A DNA stretch of 64,000 nucleotides, from NCBI RefSeq assembly GCF_027595985.1, contig NC_073304.1, forward strand, positions 139,880,925 to 139,944,924, in the 5' to 3' direction. The position numbers were made by a program, and so were the translations under genes. Below are positions 45,729-57,709 of the stretch, piece by piece. The notes beneath the pieces were generated by a model that saw only the letters and a list, made by a program, of their open reading frames with translations, was not told where the DNA came from and searched no databases. Origin of the DNA: Sorex araneus. Taxonomy: Eukaryota > Chordata > Mammalia > Eulipotyphla > Soricidae. Each line of letters starts with the position of its first letter. Position 1 is the stretch's first letter.

Positions 45729-45934
45729 GTGTCTTCAATGCTAAAATAACAAATGTTATTGGCATTGCTTTTAGAAAAATAGTTTAACGTAATTTTGGGA
45801 GGGGTTATTCAGTCAACATGATATCTTCTAGTTTGCAGCAAATTGCTTAACTTTACCACTCCTTGAAACTGCACAGTATTCCATTGTTTATCTATACCAC
45901 ACCTTCATAATTCATTCATCTGGCTGGGATATTT

Positions 45935-46106
45935 ATTTTTTAACTGAATCACCATGAGATACACAGTGCACATTTCCCACCACCACTTTTCTTCTCAGGA
46001 CTGAAAAATATTCCTATATTTATTTGTGTGTTGTATTTATAAAACATACACATAGTGCCTAGTTTTCACCCACCCCTCCCCCACCTGTCTCTATGGTAAG
46101 CACTTT

Positions 46107-46153
<47 letters not shown>

Positions 46154-46330
46154 TTCTTTTTCTCTCCCTCTCCAACATATTTCTAAGTTTGGTTGTTGTA
46201 CTTTGGATCTAATGGTTACAGCGTTGTTTACTGTATGGTTCAGGCACATGCATACCACACATCTATATGTGTGCTGACACATATATAAGACTGCTGACCT
46301 CGACCCCTGTTACAGTCTTTTCTTTTTTTC
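45935..46330 (-). mobile_element. Composite-type element with a copied insert and CT tract
   Basis: It starts with the L1-like 3' terminus (actgaatcaccatgagatacaca, then ccaccacca). A 59-bp piece copied from 45194-45252 interrupts it, and then it resumes at 'gtgcctagttttcaccc'. A (CT)n run occupies 46106-46150. Confidence 0.65.
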
Positions 46331-46480
46331 TTCCAGTGAATGAAGCAAAGAAGTTTTTAGTAAAACAAATGTATTAGAAAGATGTGGTGGGATCAGTGAT
46401 GGAACATTGTACATAAAAAACCCAACTATGAATAACTTTGTAACTTATGGTGCTTTAATAAAATAAAATTTGGGGGGAGA
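46330..46480 (+). mobile_element. 3' end of the older AATAAAGTT-type family
   Basis: Ends 'aactttgtaacttatggtgctttaataaaa', like the + strand copy at 57640-57695. Confidence 0.6.
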
Positions 46481-46744
46481 AAGGTGTGAGGGGAGAAAAA
46501 GAGAGATGTGCATCTTTGTGAGAGAACATGGGCTTGGAAATAAGTGGAAATAAGTAAGCAAATAGCAACAAGACATGTGTTCCAGGGAGAACATAGGCTT
46601 GAAGAGCAAGACCCTGTGGCCTTCTGTATGCCTCTTCCTCTCCCCCTGCTCATTTTCTTTCCTTATCTGTCCTTCTCACTTCTAAAATCTAGGGTCTAGG
46701 GAAATTTATGTCTCCCATCTTTGATACTTTGCATTCTCTTGTCC

Positions 46745-48405
46745 TGTGATTCTACATAACACAGGTGATATCCAGTATCCGTCCTTCTTCTGGCTTATTT
46801 CACTAACTTGATAACCTTCAGCTCAATCCAAGTTACATGATTTTATTATAACTCGAAGCTGCATAGTATGCCATTGGGTATGCATGCCACATCTTCATTA
46901 TCCACTTGTCTGTCATTGGATGCTAGGTTGATTCCATAACTTAGCTATTATGCTATGTGTTGAAATGCATAATGGTATACAAATGTGTTTTTAATTTTAA
47001 TTTTTTCACTGGATCATTGTGAGATGCACAGTAACATGTTCATGACTGGGTTTTGCTCATCAGTGAAGAAGAAGGCCACAGGGTCTTGCTCTAATACCCA
47101 GCCCTTCACCAGAGTACATTTCATTTCCCACCACAAATGTGCCCAGTTTCTCTTCTGTCACCCATCCCACCTGCTTTCTGGCCCCACCCCTCTCTGGCAG
47201 GCACTCTTCTCCTTATCCTCCTCCTCTTCCTCCTCCTCCCCCTCCTTCTCCTCCTCCTCCTCCTCCTCCTCCTCCTCCTCCTCCTCCTCCTCCTCCTCCT
47301 CCTCCTCCTCCTCCTCCTCTTCTTCTTCTTCTTCTTCTTCTTCTTCTTCTTCTTCTTCTTCTTCTTCTTCTTCTTCTTCTTCTTCTTCTTCTTCTTCTTC
47401 CTCCTCCTCCTCCTCCTCCTCCTCCTCCTCTTCCTCTTCCTCCTCCTCCTTCTCCTCTCTCCTTCTGGGCAATGAATGTCTTTTAGAATTAACATTTTTG
47501 TGTCCTATGGATAGATATCAAGAAGTGGAATTGCTTGGTTACATGGCAGCTCAATTCTAAATTTTCTGAGAAATTTCTATACCACAGGGCTTGGAACAAT
47601 CAGCATTCCCACCAGTAGTGGATAAGAGTTTCTTTTTCCCCGTATTCCCACCAACATACATTGTTACAGTTTTTTTTTTTTTAATCTGTGCACTTTTTAC
47701 AAGTGTGAGATTCCACTGGGCATGCATATCACACCTTCATTATCCACTTGTCCGTTGGATACCTAGGTTGTATAGGGTAACATTGGAATGGGGCGCGCAG
47801 TGAGACTGCAGTAGGCGAGTAGGGAGAATGGAAGAAATGGGACCGAGATTGGAGTAAATGGCAATCATTGTATTACTTTTTTATTTCTATTTTGATCACC
47901 AACCAATTTGGCGACCCTGTTCCCTCCTTGGTGGCAGCAGCAGACTGAGGTGGGGAAATGGCTCATGGCCACAGATCACACACAGAGTAACCAACTGTGT
48001 ATTTTTGAACACACAGGCTGATTCCATAACATATTGTCAGTTTGATTTGGATTTTCCAGTTAATAAGTGATGGGAACTTTTTCATATGCTTATTAGCCAT
48101 CTTCTCTCTTCTTCAGAGAAGTGTCTGTTCATTTTTTCCTCTTCATTTCTTGATAGGGTTTTGGATTTTTTTGGTTTATTTTTGTAAGTACTTTATATCT
48201 CAATGCTTGATAACTCTTATGCTTATGAGTATCTTATCTTAGCCCCTTTATGTTAATAACGATATTAACCCTTTTTCTGCTATTGAGTACAAATATTTTT
48301 ATCATTGAGTGTCTTTTAGTTTTAGCCTATGTTTTTTTTGTCATGTAGAAGAAATTAAATTAAAACTCTTTAATTTGATGTAGTCCCATTTAACTTTTTA
48401 AACTT
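46745..48405 (-). mobile_element. Old L1 (L1M type) with an insertion
   Basis: L1 ORF2 blocks on the minus strand at 46745-46985 and 47480-48405. They are separated by a composite-type 3' end (46990-47210) and a microsatellite. Confidence 0.7.
47213..47458. repeat. CTC/CTT trinucleotide tract
   Basis: About 245 bp of pure pyrimidine: CTC units, then a long central block of CTT, then CTC again. Poly-Ser, poly-Leu, poly-Glu and poly-Lys frames over it are artefacts. Confidence 0.97.
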
Positions 48406-48407
48406 AT

Positions 48408-48572
48408 TATTATTACTTTTAATTGAATCACTATGAGATACACAGTTACAAAATTGTTCATGATTTTGTTTCAGTCATACAATTTTCCAACACCCATCCC
48501 TTCACCAATGTACATATTCCACCACGAGGATACCCAGTTTCTCTCCCATCACCAGCCTCCTCACCCCCATTC
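48408..48572 (-). mobile_element. Short L1-like 3' end
   Basis: L1-type 3' terminus on the minus strand (gaatcactatgagatacacagtta, then aacacccatcccttcaccaatg). Confidence 0.75.
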
Positions 48573-48584
48573 TTAGGGAGATTC

Positions 48585-48760
48585 CTTTTTTTTTTTCTTT
48601 TTGAGTCACACCCGGCGATACACAGAGGTGAGTCCTGGCTCTGCACTCAGGAGTTACCCCTGGCAGTGCTCAGGGCACTATATGGGATGCTGGGAATCGA
48701 ACCCGTGTTGGCCACGTGCAAGGCAAACACCCTACATGCTGTGCTATTGCTCCAATCCCT
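48585..48760 (-). mobile_element. SINE type A
   Basis: Full-length. Perfect duplication TTAGGGAGATTC at 48573-48584 and 48761-48772. Confidence 0.96.
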
Positions 48761-48844
48761 TTAGGGAGATTCTTAATTATTGTTTCAATGTCTTTGCTTG
48801 TGATTGGCCTGTTTGAATTTTCTACTTCCTCCTTATTTAGTTTT

Positions 48845-49025
48845 TTTGGGTTTTTTTTTTTTCTTTTTCGGTCACACTCGGTGATGCACAGGGGTCACTC
48901 CTGGCTCATGCACTCAGGAATTACTCCTGGCGGTGCTCGGGGGACCATATGGGATGCTGGGATTCGAACCCGGGTTGGCCGCGTGCAAGGCAAATGCCCT
49001 ACCCGCTGTGCTATCACTCCAGCCC
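48845..49025 (-). mobile_element. SINE type A, well preserved
   Basis: Full-length. Perfect 17-bp duplication CCTCCTTATTTAGTTTT at 48828-48844 and 49026-49042. The head keeps TAGCACAGCGG (A box) and GGGTTCGAATCC (B box) on the minus strand. Confidence 0.97.
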
Positions 49026-49426
49026 CCTCCTTATTTAGTTTTAAAAGACTACATGATCCTAAGAATCTATCCATTCCTTCTAGGCTCCCACCTGTCCTAA
49101 TATGTCGGATTTCTAATTTCTCCCCTTTTGCATGTGGCTTTTTTTCCCCTCATAAGCCTAGCTAAAGTTTTGTTTATTTTAGTCTTTCAAAGAGCCAGTT
49201 CCTGTTTTCATTGATTCATTGTATTATTTTGATTATTTTTGATTTTTGATTATTTTTGATTTTTGTATTATTGTTACTTTGCTCTAATTTTATTATTTCC
49301 TTCTTTCTGCTACCTTTTGGGTTCAGTTGTTCCTTCTACAGATATTTTAGCTGTATGTTCAGTTGTTGATTTGAGTCTTTTCTTCCTTTGTAATAGGGCT
49401 GTGTTGCTATGAGTTTCCCCCTTAGT

Positions 49427-49676
49427 TGTAAAATACTAAGGCTCGCCGAGGGGCGAGTGCACTCGCGGGCTCTCCGGGCGGCTCTGTCTCTGGAACCGCA
49501 GTGTGTGGACTGGATCGGGATGGCTGGTGTGTCAAGGAAAGGCGAAGGAAGAACGAGGACCAAGCTAGTTGCTGATTAGTTACCGTTTATTCAATCTTCC
49601 ATCTTTCTCATCTCCCGCACTCCCAGCTCCATCCTCTCCCTGGATCTACTGCCGCTCCCTTCTCTAGTCTCTCCTT

Positions 49677-49720
<44 letters not shown>

Positions 49721-50882
49721 ACCCCTTTTACTCAATCGGCACTTCCAAAGGGCGCAATACATTGATGTCACCAAAGCCACCAAAAGATGTTACAGGAAGA
49801 ACATTAAGGCAGCATTATTTCCTTGTATCTGCCGGCCAGTAATCTAGGCCTCCGGAAAGAAGATGCAAAACCAAAACCGAAGCCTTCCTTGGGCTGAAAG
49901 CACTTGGATTTACATCCCAAAGACCGGGCTGGGCTGCCACATGAAATCTACATGTCAATTACAAACTAGGCAGCACCTGAAATCTACATCCCAAAGACTA
50001 GGCTGGGCCAGAGCCTGGAATCTACAATGTCAAGTCAGGCCTGGCTAGCACCTAAGATCTGCATGTCAAAGACCAGCCAGGCTTCTTTTTTTTTTTTTTT
50101 ATAATTTATTTATTTTTAATTAGAGAATCACCGTGAGGGTACAGTTACAGATTTATACACTTTTGTGCTTATACTTCCCTCATACAAAGTTTGGGAACCC
50201 ATCCCTTCACCAGTGCCCATTCTCCACCACCCGTAAACCCAGCGTCCCTCCCACCCTCCCCAATCCCATCTCCCCCCCACCCCACCCTGTCACTGTGGCA
50301 GGGCATTCCCTTCTGTTCTCTCTCTCTAATTAGCTGTTGTGGTTTGCAATAAAGGTGTTGAGTGGCCACTGTGCTCAGTCTCTAGCCCTCATTCAGCCCG
50401 CAACTCCCTTCCCCCACATGGCCTTCGACTACAATGTAGTTGGTGATCGCTTCTCTGAGTTGACCTTTCCCCGGAACGTGAGGCCAGCCTCGAAGCCATG
50501 GAGTCAACCTCCTGGTACTTATTTCTACAGTTCTTGGGTGTTAGTCTCCCACTCTGTTGTTCTATATACCATAGATGAGTGCAATCTTTCTATGTCTGTC
50601 TCTCTCTTTCTGACTCATTTCACTCAGCATGAAACTTTTCATGCCCATCCACTTAACTACAAAATTCTTGACTTCCTTTTTTCTAACAGCTGCATAGTAT
50701 TCCATTGTATAGATGTACCAAAGTTTCCTCAACCAGTCATCCGTTTTGGGGCATTCGTGTTTTTTCCAGATTCTGGCTATTGTAAACAGTGCTGCGAGAA
50801 AAGGAAAACTGCCTCTGAAATTATTTCCAGAAGGAAGCTGAAAAAGGGAAAATATTCCTGTCTGCAGTGCTGGTCTCCAACA
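49427..50882 (-). mobile_element. Solo LTR carrying a later L1
   Basis: Starts TGTAAAATAC, ends CCAACA, with a perfect 6-bp duplication, CTTAGT, at 49421-49426 and 50883-50888. Bases 49440-49680 align with 18940-19230. Without the inserted L1 (about 50083-50799) it is about 740 bp. A (TC)n run sits at 49680-49716. Confidence 0.9.
50083..50799 (-). mobile_element. Young 5'-truncated L1
   Basis: L1 3' UTR and the last part of ORF2, almost identical to 56350-57100 on the other strand. It lies inside the LTR. No clear target duplication was found. Confidence 0.92.
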
Positions 50883-51049
50883 CTTAGTAATGCTTTTACT
50901 ATGTCCCATAGATTCTGAATGTTTCCTCATTTTCAGTAGTTTCAAGGGTTCTTTTATTCCTTCCTTGATTTTCTCTTTGACCCCAGTTGTTATTTAGCAG
51001 TGTTTTGTTCATCTTCCTGATGTCCGCTCCCCCAACTTTATTGTTTGTT

Positions 51050-51218
51050 TGTTTGTTTTGGGGTCACAACTGGCAGTTCACAGTGTCCTAATCCTCCTGC
51101 TTAATCCTTTACCAGGATTACTCCTGGTAGAAATTGGGTACATATTTGGTGCCAGGTATCAAACCCAGGTTGGCCACATCCAAGACAAGCACCCTATCTG
51201 TTTTATATCCCTCTGGCC
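51050..51218 (-). mobile_element. Old SINE type A
   Basis: Diverged copy with 'ggattactcctggta', 'atcaaacccaggttggccacat' and 'ccctctggcccc'. Confidence 0.75.
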
Positions 51219-51294
51219 CCCTCTTTTTAAAATAGGTAATAAACCTATTTTAAAACCTATTTTTTAAACCTATTTAAAAATAGATTATTTTCTT

Positions 51295-51510
51295 ATTAAA
51301 ATTTTTTTTTATTGAATCACTGTGAGATAGACCCTTACAAATCTGTTCATGATTAGATGTCAGTCATACAGCATTCCAACACCCATCCTTCCACCAGTGT
51401 ACATTTCCCAGCACCAGTGTCCCCAGGTTCCCTCCCATCACCCTCACCCTCCACCCCCACTTGCCTCTATGGCAAGTGCTTGTCTTCTCTCTCTCTCTCT
51501 CTCCCTCCCT

Positions 51511-51570
<60 letters not shown>

Positions 51571-51830
51571 TTCTCTTTCCTTGTCTCTCTCTTTTTGGGC
51601 ATTGTGGTCTGCAATATTAATACTGAAGGGTTATCAAGAATATCCTCTTACCTACTTTTAATACTCAGGTTTTGTCCAGCATACTCATAACCAGCTATTA
51701 CTACCATAGTGTTCTCTTCTCTATCTTACCTACCTTCAGCCCCCCCACACTTGTGGTTAGATCCAATCATTGACCAGTCTTCATAACCCTTTTTTCCTTG
51801 ATTGCCCCCCCTTATCTCCTCTTTATGGTT
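51295..51830 (-). mobile_element. Composite-type element with CT tract
   Basis: L1-like 3' terminus on the minus strand, then a (CT)n region at 51487-51590, then 'gggcattgtggtctgcaatatta' and a unique 5' part. Confidence 0.68.
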
Positions 51831-52604
51831 AATTTCTATCATGGCATTATGGCTCTGAGAGGATACTTGGTTTGATTTCTATTTTTGTAAATTTATGTAT
51901 GTTTGAGTTATACCCTAAATATATCATGAAGAATGTTCCATGGGTACTAGAGAAGAAGGTACATTTGACTTTTGGTGGTGGAGGACCCTGTATATGTCTA
52001 TTAATCCTATTTATTCTAACTCCTCATTTAGAGTTCTTGTATCTTTTTTTTTTTTTTGGTTCTTGTATCTTTACTGCTATTCCGTCTGGTTTATCTGTAT
52101 AAAGGCAAAATGGATGTTTAGGTCTCCCAATTCTATTGTTTTTCTTTTGACGTGTTTAGGTTTGTAAGCAAAAGCTTTATATACTTTGCTGACCCTTTAT
52201 TTAGTGTACATATGTTGATAAGAGTTAGTTCTTACTGATATATTGTTGTACTCTTAACAATAAGTAGCATCCATCCCTGTCTCTATTTACTTTATTTATG
52301 TAAATGCTATTTTGTCTGATATACATGTGTCTGTCCCAGCTTATTATTCTTAGGTATAAGTTCCCCAGCTTATTTATAAGGTCTGCTTTCTGTCAGCAGA
52401 AAATTGATGGATTTTGTTTCCTGATCCACCCAGTCACTCTGTGCCCTTTGACAGGAGAGTTTAGTTCATTGGTGTTTAGAGAGACTATATAAAAGTCTGT
52501 ATTGCTATGTTTCTTGTGGGGTTCACCTGATTTTTTTTTGCAAAAGGCAATTTGTGTCTTTTCATTCATTTTTTGCAAGCTTGGTTTAGTTGCAGCAAGT
52601 ATTT

Positions 52605-52760
52605 GCTTTTGGACCATTCCCAGCATTGCTTAGGGCTTACTCCTGGCTCTGAGTTCATGAATCACTCCTGATGGCGCTTGGAAGACCGTGCTGGATCAAA
52701 CCTAGGTTGGCTATGTGCAAAACAAACATCCTACCTGCTGCACTATTGCTCAGGCCCTGT
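52605..52760 (-). mobile_element. Old SINE type A
   Basis: Diverged body and head ('gcttactcctggctctgag', 'gctgcactattgctcaggcc'). Confidence 0.8.
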
Positions 52761-53821
52761 CTTTTACTCATCTTTTAAAAAGTCTGCAGAGTGATCTTGC
52801 CTCCTGCATCTAGTTGCTGTCTTGTCTGAGAATAGATGCAGCGGCTGAGAGTGACAGCTCTCAGGTAAGTGTGGTGGTGGGAAGAAGGCTGAGCAGTTCT
52901 GCCTGATTTCTCTGAAACTTCCTGTACTGGCCTGGGTTTCAGAATAAAAGGATCACACTAAGGGTAACTGAGAGCAAAGACTACTCTCCCTACATTTTAA
53001 AGTCCTTGTTGAATATGGGTTATCTCTGAAGAAGTGCAGGTAAAGATTATGTCCTCCTTGTGCAGGGAGATGTTCCATAGAGTTCCAAACCCAGTAGTGT
53101 TTGGACATTAGGGGCCTTGTATAATTGTAATCCCACCAACTTTAGGAACCTTTGCCTCAGTCGTCTCCCCTTATAGGTGCTATTTCAGCTACACCTCCTT
53201 CCTCAAGATAACAATAGCTCATTTTAGCAAAATTGACTCTATGTTAATAAAAACAGCAATAACAACAACTATATGACAAGACATTAGATCTGAAGATATT
53301 AGAAAGTGGAGAAAAACCTATGCTTCAAATATGTAAGATTACAATTTATAATACAGTATTTAAAGTATTACTTTCAGCAATGATACTGAGCCACTAAATC
53401 ATCCAGGTAGACCAAGCTCTGGGCTGAAAACACAGATTTTCCTCCCTTCCAGAGAGCCCCAGCAGCCCTCACCCAACCTCCACCAATTTATAAACAGCCA
53501 AGCCCTACAGCTCCTGGAATGCACTGTACTACCTCTCTAGGGGCCCCTGTTGTAACATTTTTATTCATCAATACAGAATTTAGTCTAGGGCTAGGCTGCC
53601 TTTTGTGGATTCTTTCCCCCCCAAACTAACCCAGTCATGAGCTACAGATCTTTATCGGTAAGATATAAAAACCAGAGTAGCTGACAACAGAGTTCTATGA
53701 TTATCTGGTGGCCTCTGGGACCCAGCAGAGTACTTCCCATGATAGGCATTCTATATGTATTTCATAAAAATTCTGCTTTCCAAAAAGAGTGGGAGTACCT
53801 TTCTTTTAATGGAGCTCACAT
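52761..53821. other. Unique sequence, nothing recognised
   Basis: No exon or clear repeat. Confidence 0.35.
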
Positions 53822-53827
53822 CTTAAT

Positions 53828-53998
53828 TTTTTTTTTCTTTTTGGGTCACACCCGGCAGTGCACAGGGTTACTCCTGGCTCATGCACTCAGGAATTACTCC
53901 TAACGGTGCTTGGGGAACCATATGGGATGCTGGGAATCAAACCCGGGTCAGCCATGTGCAAGGCAAATGCCTTACCTGCTGTGCTATTGCTCCTAGCC
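53828..53998 (-). mobile_element. SINE type A
   Basis: Full-length with a short T-run and intact body; small insertion in the last bases of the head. Confidence 0.93.
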
Positions 53999-54329
53999 CC
54001 TTAACTTTCCTTTTAAAGGGAACTATTGGCATTGTAAACATATGAAGGCTCTATCGTGGATTCTAATATAACTCAAAGGAAACTATTTGAAGCAGTAGTG
54101 GTAACTCTGTATTTGGTATTTATAGTATATAAATAATAAGCGAAACAAGTCATAGCAATATCACTCTCATTGGAGGTAAGGAACCAAGAACACTGCTAAG
54201 AAGTACCTGTATTATACATGACACCATGTTCCTGGAATAGTGTTATTTGAAGCTGGATTAGATGAAGTTAAAATGTATCTTTTTAAACTGTAAGGCTACA
54301 TGGTTTTTCATAAGAATTTAATTTAAATA

Positions 54330-55080
54330 CTTAAATTAATTTAAATTAATTAATACTTAATTTAATTCAAAGACTCAGAGAAAGATATACCATGTTAACA
54401 TTAATCAAAAGAAAGCTGTCATAATTATGTTAATTTCAGACAGAGCAGATATGAGGATAAGGAGAACTATCATGGGCAAAGAGTGGTACTGTGTAGTGAT
54501 GGATAAATTCTTTAAACAGGCTTAATACTTTACACACTTAAAAACAAGTCACCAGAATACATGAGGCTAAAGTTGATAGAGCCAAAAAGAGTAATAGACA
54601 AATGCGCTATTTTAGTTGGAGTGTTCAATATCCCTATGTTTGTAATTGATGGATCAAGCAGATAGAAAATCAATAAGAATAGAGTTGACCCGAGCAACAC
54701 TATCAATCAGCTTGATCTAACTGACACCTACCGGGTAATCCATCCACTACAAGCAGAATACACATGTTCCTTCTCAAGGTTGCATGGAACATTCATAATA
54801 TAGATCACATTCTGGTTAATGGAGTATACCACACTAAATTAAAAAGACTATCAACTGATATTAATTCAGTGGTTAGAAAATAGTGGAATTCAGAATTAAT
54901 AGCAAAATATTTGAAATGTCCCAAAGTATTTGGAGACTAAAACCACATTTCTAAATATTCTAAAGGTCAAACAGAAAGCTTGATAGAAAATTAAAACTAC
55001 TGAGACCCAGAAAAACATAGAATGGATTTTGACTGAGAAAAATTACCATGGAAATAAAGCAGAAATCAACTATATATCAC
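54330..55080 (+). mobile_element. Old L1 (L1M type), ORF2 endonuclease region
   Basis: Ordered blocks of ancient L1 ORF2 on the + strand ('gcagaatacacatgttccttctcaagg', 'gatcacattctgg', 'caaagtatttggagactaaaa'). Many stops. Confidence 0.65.
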
Positions 55081-55484
55081 ACATAATTCACATCAGTTTA
55101 TCACTGAAGGACTCTTCACCCTCTTTCCTTCCCTTTGTTGATGTTGTTTTGATGACAGAAATTGTACATTACATAAGTGTGACATTCATAACACACTTTT
55201 TATTGTGGTGTTTACCACAGCTTGTACTCCTTTAGTTATGTACTTTAGTTTAGCTTGCATACTTGCTCACCTGGAGTTGCAAGTCTTTAGCTGTTGCTCA
55301 TGTACATTCCGGTTGTAATATTTACTGGGGGTTGCTGCAGTGGCCAGACACATGCTTGCTGGAGGTTCATTCTTGGTCCCAGGACTTGTGGATCTCTTTT
55401 GTTGTTGGAGTGTGCTTGGCAGAGTGTGTAGAGCCAGCATAAACCTGGCTGTGGCTGGGCCAGAAATCATGTTGGGGGGGTCAC

Positions 55485-55600
55485 AGAGAGCAGAGTTGCC
55501 AGACTAGCACTTGGTTTGTATGGTGGAACTGAGGGTTGAAATCAAGGTCTCATGCTTGCATGGCAGATACCTCAGCCCTGGAGCTATCTCCACCCCCACT
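55485..55600 (-). mobile_element. Old SINE relic
   Basis: Decayed minus-strand tRNA-type head ('tctcatgcttgcatggcagata', 'ctggagctatctcc'). Confidence 0.5.
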
Positions 55601-56220
55601 GTAAGGCTTCTGATGAGTACAAGCGCCTGCACTTTAGTGGCCTGTAGTCTGAATGAAATAGGGAAAGTTGTAGCTCCTGTTCCTGCCTAGACTAGGAACT
55701 GCAGTACAAGTAGGCAGGAGCAGCCTGTAGGGGAGTTCAGCACTGCAGACCTGAGGAGGGCATGTCCTGCTTAGCTGTCTGAGGAGATGTGTTGGGACTG
55801 GTCTGAAGCCTTGGTAATTTTGATAGGTGTAGTGTTGCAGGGGAGTTACTCCTGCACCATCAGTGCTAAGACCTCCAGATCAGAATATTGGACTTCATGT
55901 GGTCTAGTGGAGGCAGATCACTGCTGTGTTGATTATAATACAAGTAAGAAAAGTACCCAGACGTTGGTACATTGGGATACCAGCCAGCTTCTCCACAATG
56001 GAAAGAAGGAGCCATGGAACTCCTCAGGTGGATATTATGGCTAGAAAAAAATGCCAGAAGTTTTAGCAGATATAGCATGGCAGGAGAGAGGCTCCACTCC
56101 CTGCACAGTGATGAGAAGCACTTTCAACCACGAGAGCTTGGGCTATGGAAACACACCCTCTAACTCAGGCCCTGCAGAGCAAAAACTGGCAAATCTTGGA
56201 AGTCTAAAAACCCTTGTTTC

Positions 56221-56662
56221 CTGTTGGAGAGGATGTGGGGAGAAAGGGACCCTTCTTCACTGCTGGTGGGAATGCCGACTGGTTCAGCCCTTCTGGAAAA
56301 CAATTTGGACGACTCTCAAAAAATTAGATATTGAATTCCCATTTGACCCAGCAATATCACTGCTGGGAATATATCCCAGAGAGGCAAAAAAGTACAATCG
56401 AAACAACATCTGCACATGTATGTTCATCGCAGCACTGTTTACAATAGCCAGAATCTGGAAAAAACCCGAATGCCCCAGAACGGATGACTGGTTGAGGAAA
56501 CTTTGGTACATCTATACAATGGAATACTATGCAGCTGTTAGAAAAAAGGAGGTCAAGAATTTTGTAGTTAAGTGGATGGGCATGAAAAGTTTCATGCTGA
56601 GTGAAATGAGTCAGAAAGAGAGAGACAGACATAGAAAGATTGCACTCATCTATGGTATATAG
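56221..56662 (+). pseudogene. L1 ORF2 C-terminal remnant
   Basis: Reads without interruption from the Cys/His cluster (GCGEKGTLLHCWWEC) through FWKTIW, SLLGIYP, KLWYIYTMEYYAAV and SEMSQKERDRHRK to the stop. The open frame running in from 56051 is host sequence joined by chance. No catalytic domain is present. Confidence 0.9.
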
Positions 56663-57129
56663 AATAACAGAGTGGGAGACTAACACCCAAGAACTGTAGA
56701 AATAAGTACCAGGAGGTTGACTCCATGGCTTCGAGGCTGGCCTCACGTTCCGGGGAAAGGTCAACTCAGAGAAGCGATCACCAACTACATTGTAGTCGAA
56801 GGCCATGTGGGGGAAGGGAGTTGCGGGCTGAATGAGGGCTAGAGGCTGAGCACAGCGGCCACTCAACACCTTTATTGCAAACCACAACAGCTAATTAGAG
56901 AGAGAGAACAGAAGGGAATGCCTTGCCACAGTGGCAGGGTGGGGTGGGGGGGAGATGGGATTGGGGAGGGTGGGAGGGACACTGGGTTTACGGGTGGTGG
57001 AGAATGGGCACTGGTGAAGGGATGGGTTCCCAAACTTTGTATGAGGGAAGTATAAGCACAAAAGTGTATAAATCTGTAACTGTACCCTCACGGTGATTCT
57101 CTAATTAAAAATAAATAAATTAAAAAAAA
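56221..57129 (+). mobile_element. Young 5'-truncated L1, about 0.9 kb
   Basis: A perfect 16-bp duplication, TAAAAACCCTTGTTTC, at 56205-56220 and 57130-57145. It contains an open ORF2 tail to 56662, the 3' UTR and an A-rich tail. It is the cleanest L1 insertion in the window. Confidence 0.96.
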
Positions 57130-57709
57130 TAAAAACCCTTGTTTCTTCATTAGAAATTCAAACAAATCTATCTCAAAACTATGCCAGTCCTTGAAGCCCT
57201 AAGCAGCCACACCCGCTGCTAGGTAAACTCATCAGACCATATCCATAGCTCCTGGGATCCCTGGAGTGGGACACCACCAAATTCTACAGTACTGACATCC
57301 CAGTGGGAGCACACCAAAGTAGACAGGAAAGTTTCATAGAAGCCAACTAAACTCAATAATCAAAAACAGTAACACAGAAGAACCAACAGTTTAGTAAACC
57401 CACAGACAATAACTTAGTGACTCCATGGTGAGATATAACAATTTTCAAAAATTTTCTTTTACTTAACTTATTTTTGACAATTTTATCTGCCATTTTGTTG
57501 TAACAAGCAATAAAAAATAAATTATTTTGTGCCTGCAAGGGAGAAAGGATTGGGGTGGTGGGAAATAGGAGAAAATTGTGGAGGGAAGGTCACACTGGTG
57601 ATGGGATTGGTTTTGAAACATTGACTGCCTGTTAAAAACTATATTATGAACAACTTTATAAACTATGGTGTTTAAATAAAGTTAAAAATTAGTCAGTCTT
57701 AAGAAAATG

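Larger units (their letters stand above)
48773..52600 (-). mobile_element. Old L1 (L1M type) host, split by later insertions
   Basis: Pieces at 48773-48827, 49043-49420, 50889-51045 and 51831-52600 keep ORF2 order on the minus strand (for example 'cccccttag' at 49417 resumes as 'gcttttactatgtcccatagattc' at 50891). SINE, LTR, L1 and composite copies interrupt it. Confidence 0.7.
55610..57700 (+). mobile_element. Older AATAAAGTT-type repeat family, + strand copy split by an L1
   Basis: The 3' end at 57640-57695 ('aacaactttataaactatggtg', then AATAAAGTT) shows this family's terminus. The 5' part before 56220 is assigned mainly by continuity. A young L1 interrupts it. Confidence 0.55.

Noticed and set aside
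47121..47560. Long open frames (poly-Ser, poly-Leu, poly-Glu, poly-Lys/Arg) on both strands
   Set aside because: They only read through the CTC/CTT microsatellite and have no splice context.
51487..51590. Direct-repeat array that could suggest a CRISPR
   Set aside because: It is a simple CT microsatellite in a eukaryotic retroelement; there are no spaced repeats or cas genes anywhere in the window.
55787..56044. 85-codon + strand frame
   Set aside because: No splice sites or protein signature; lies in an older repeat.
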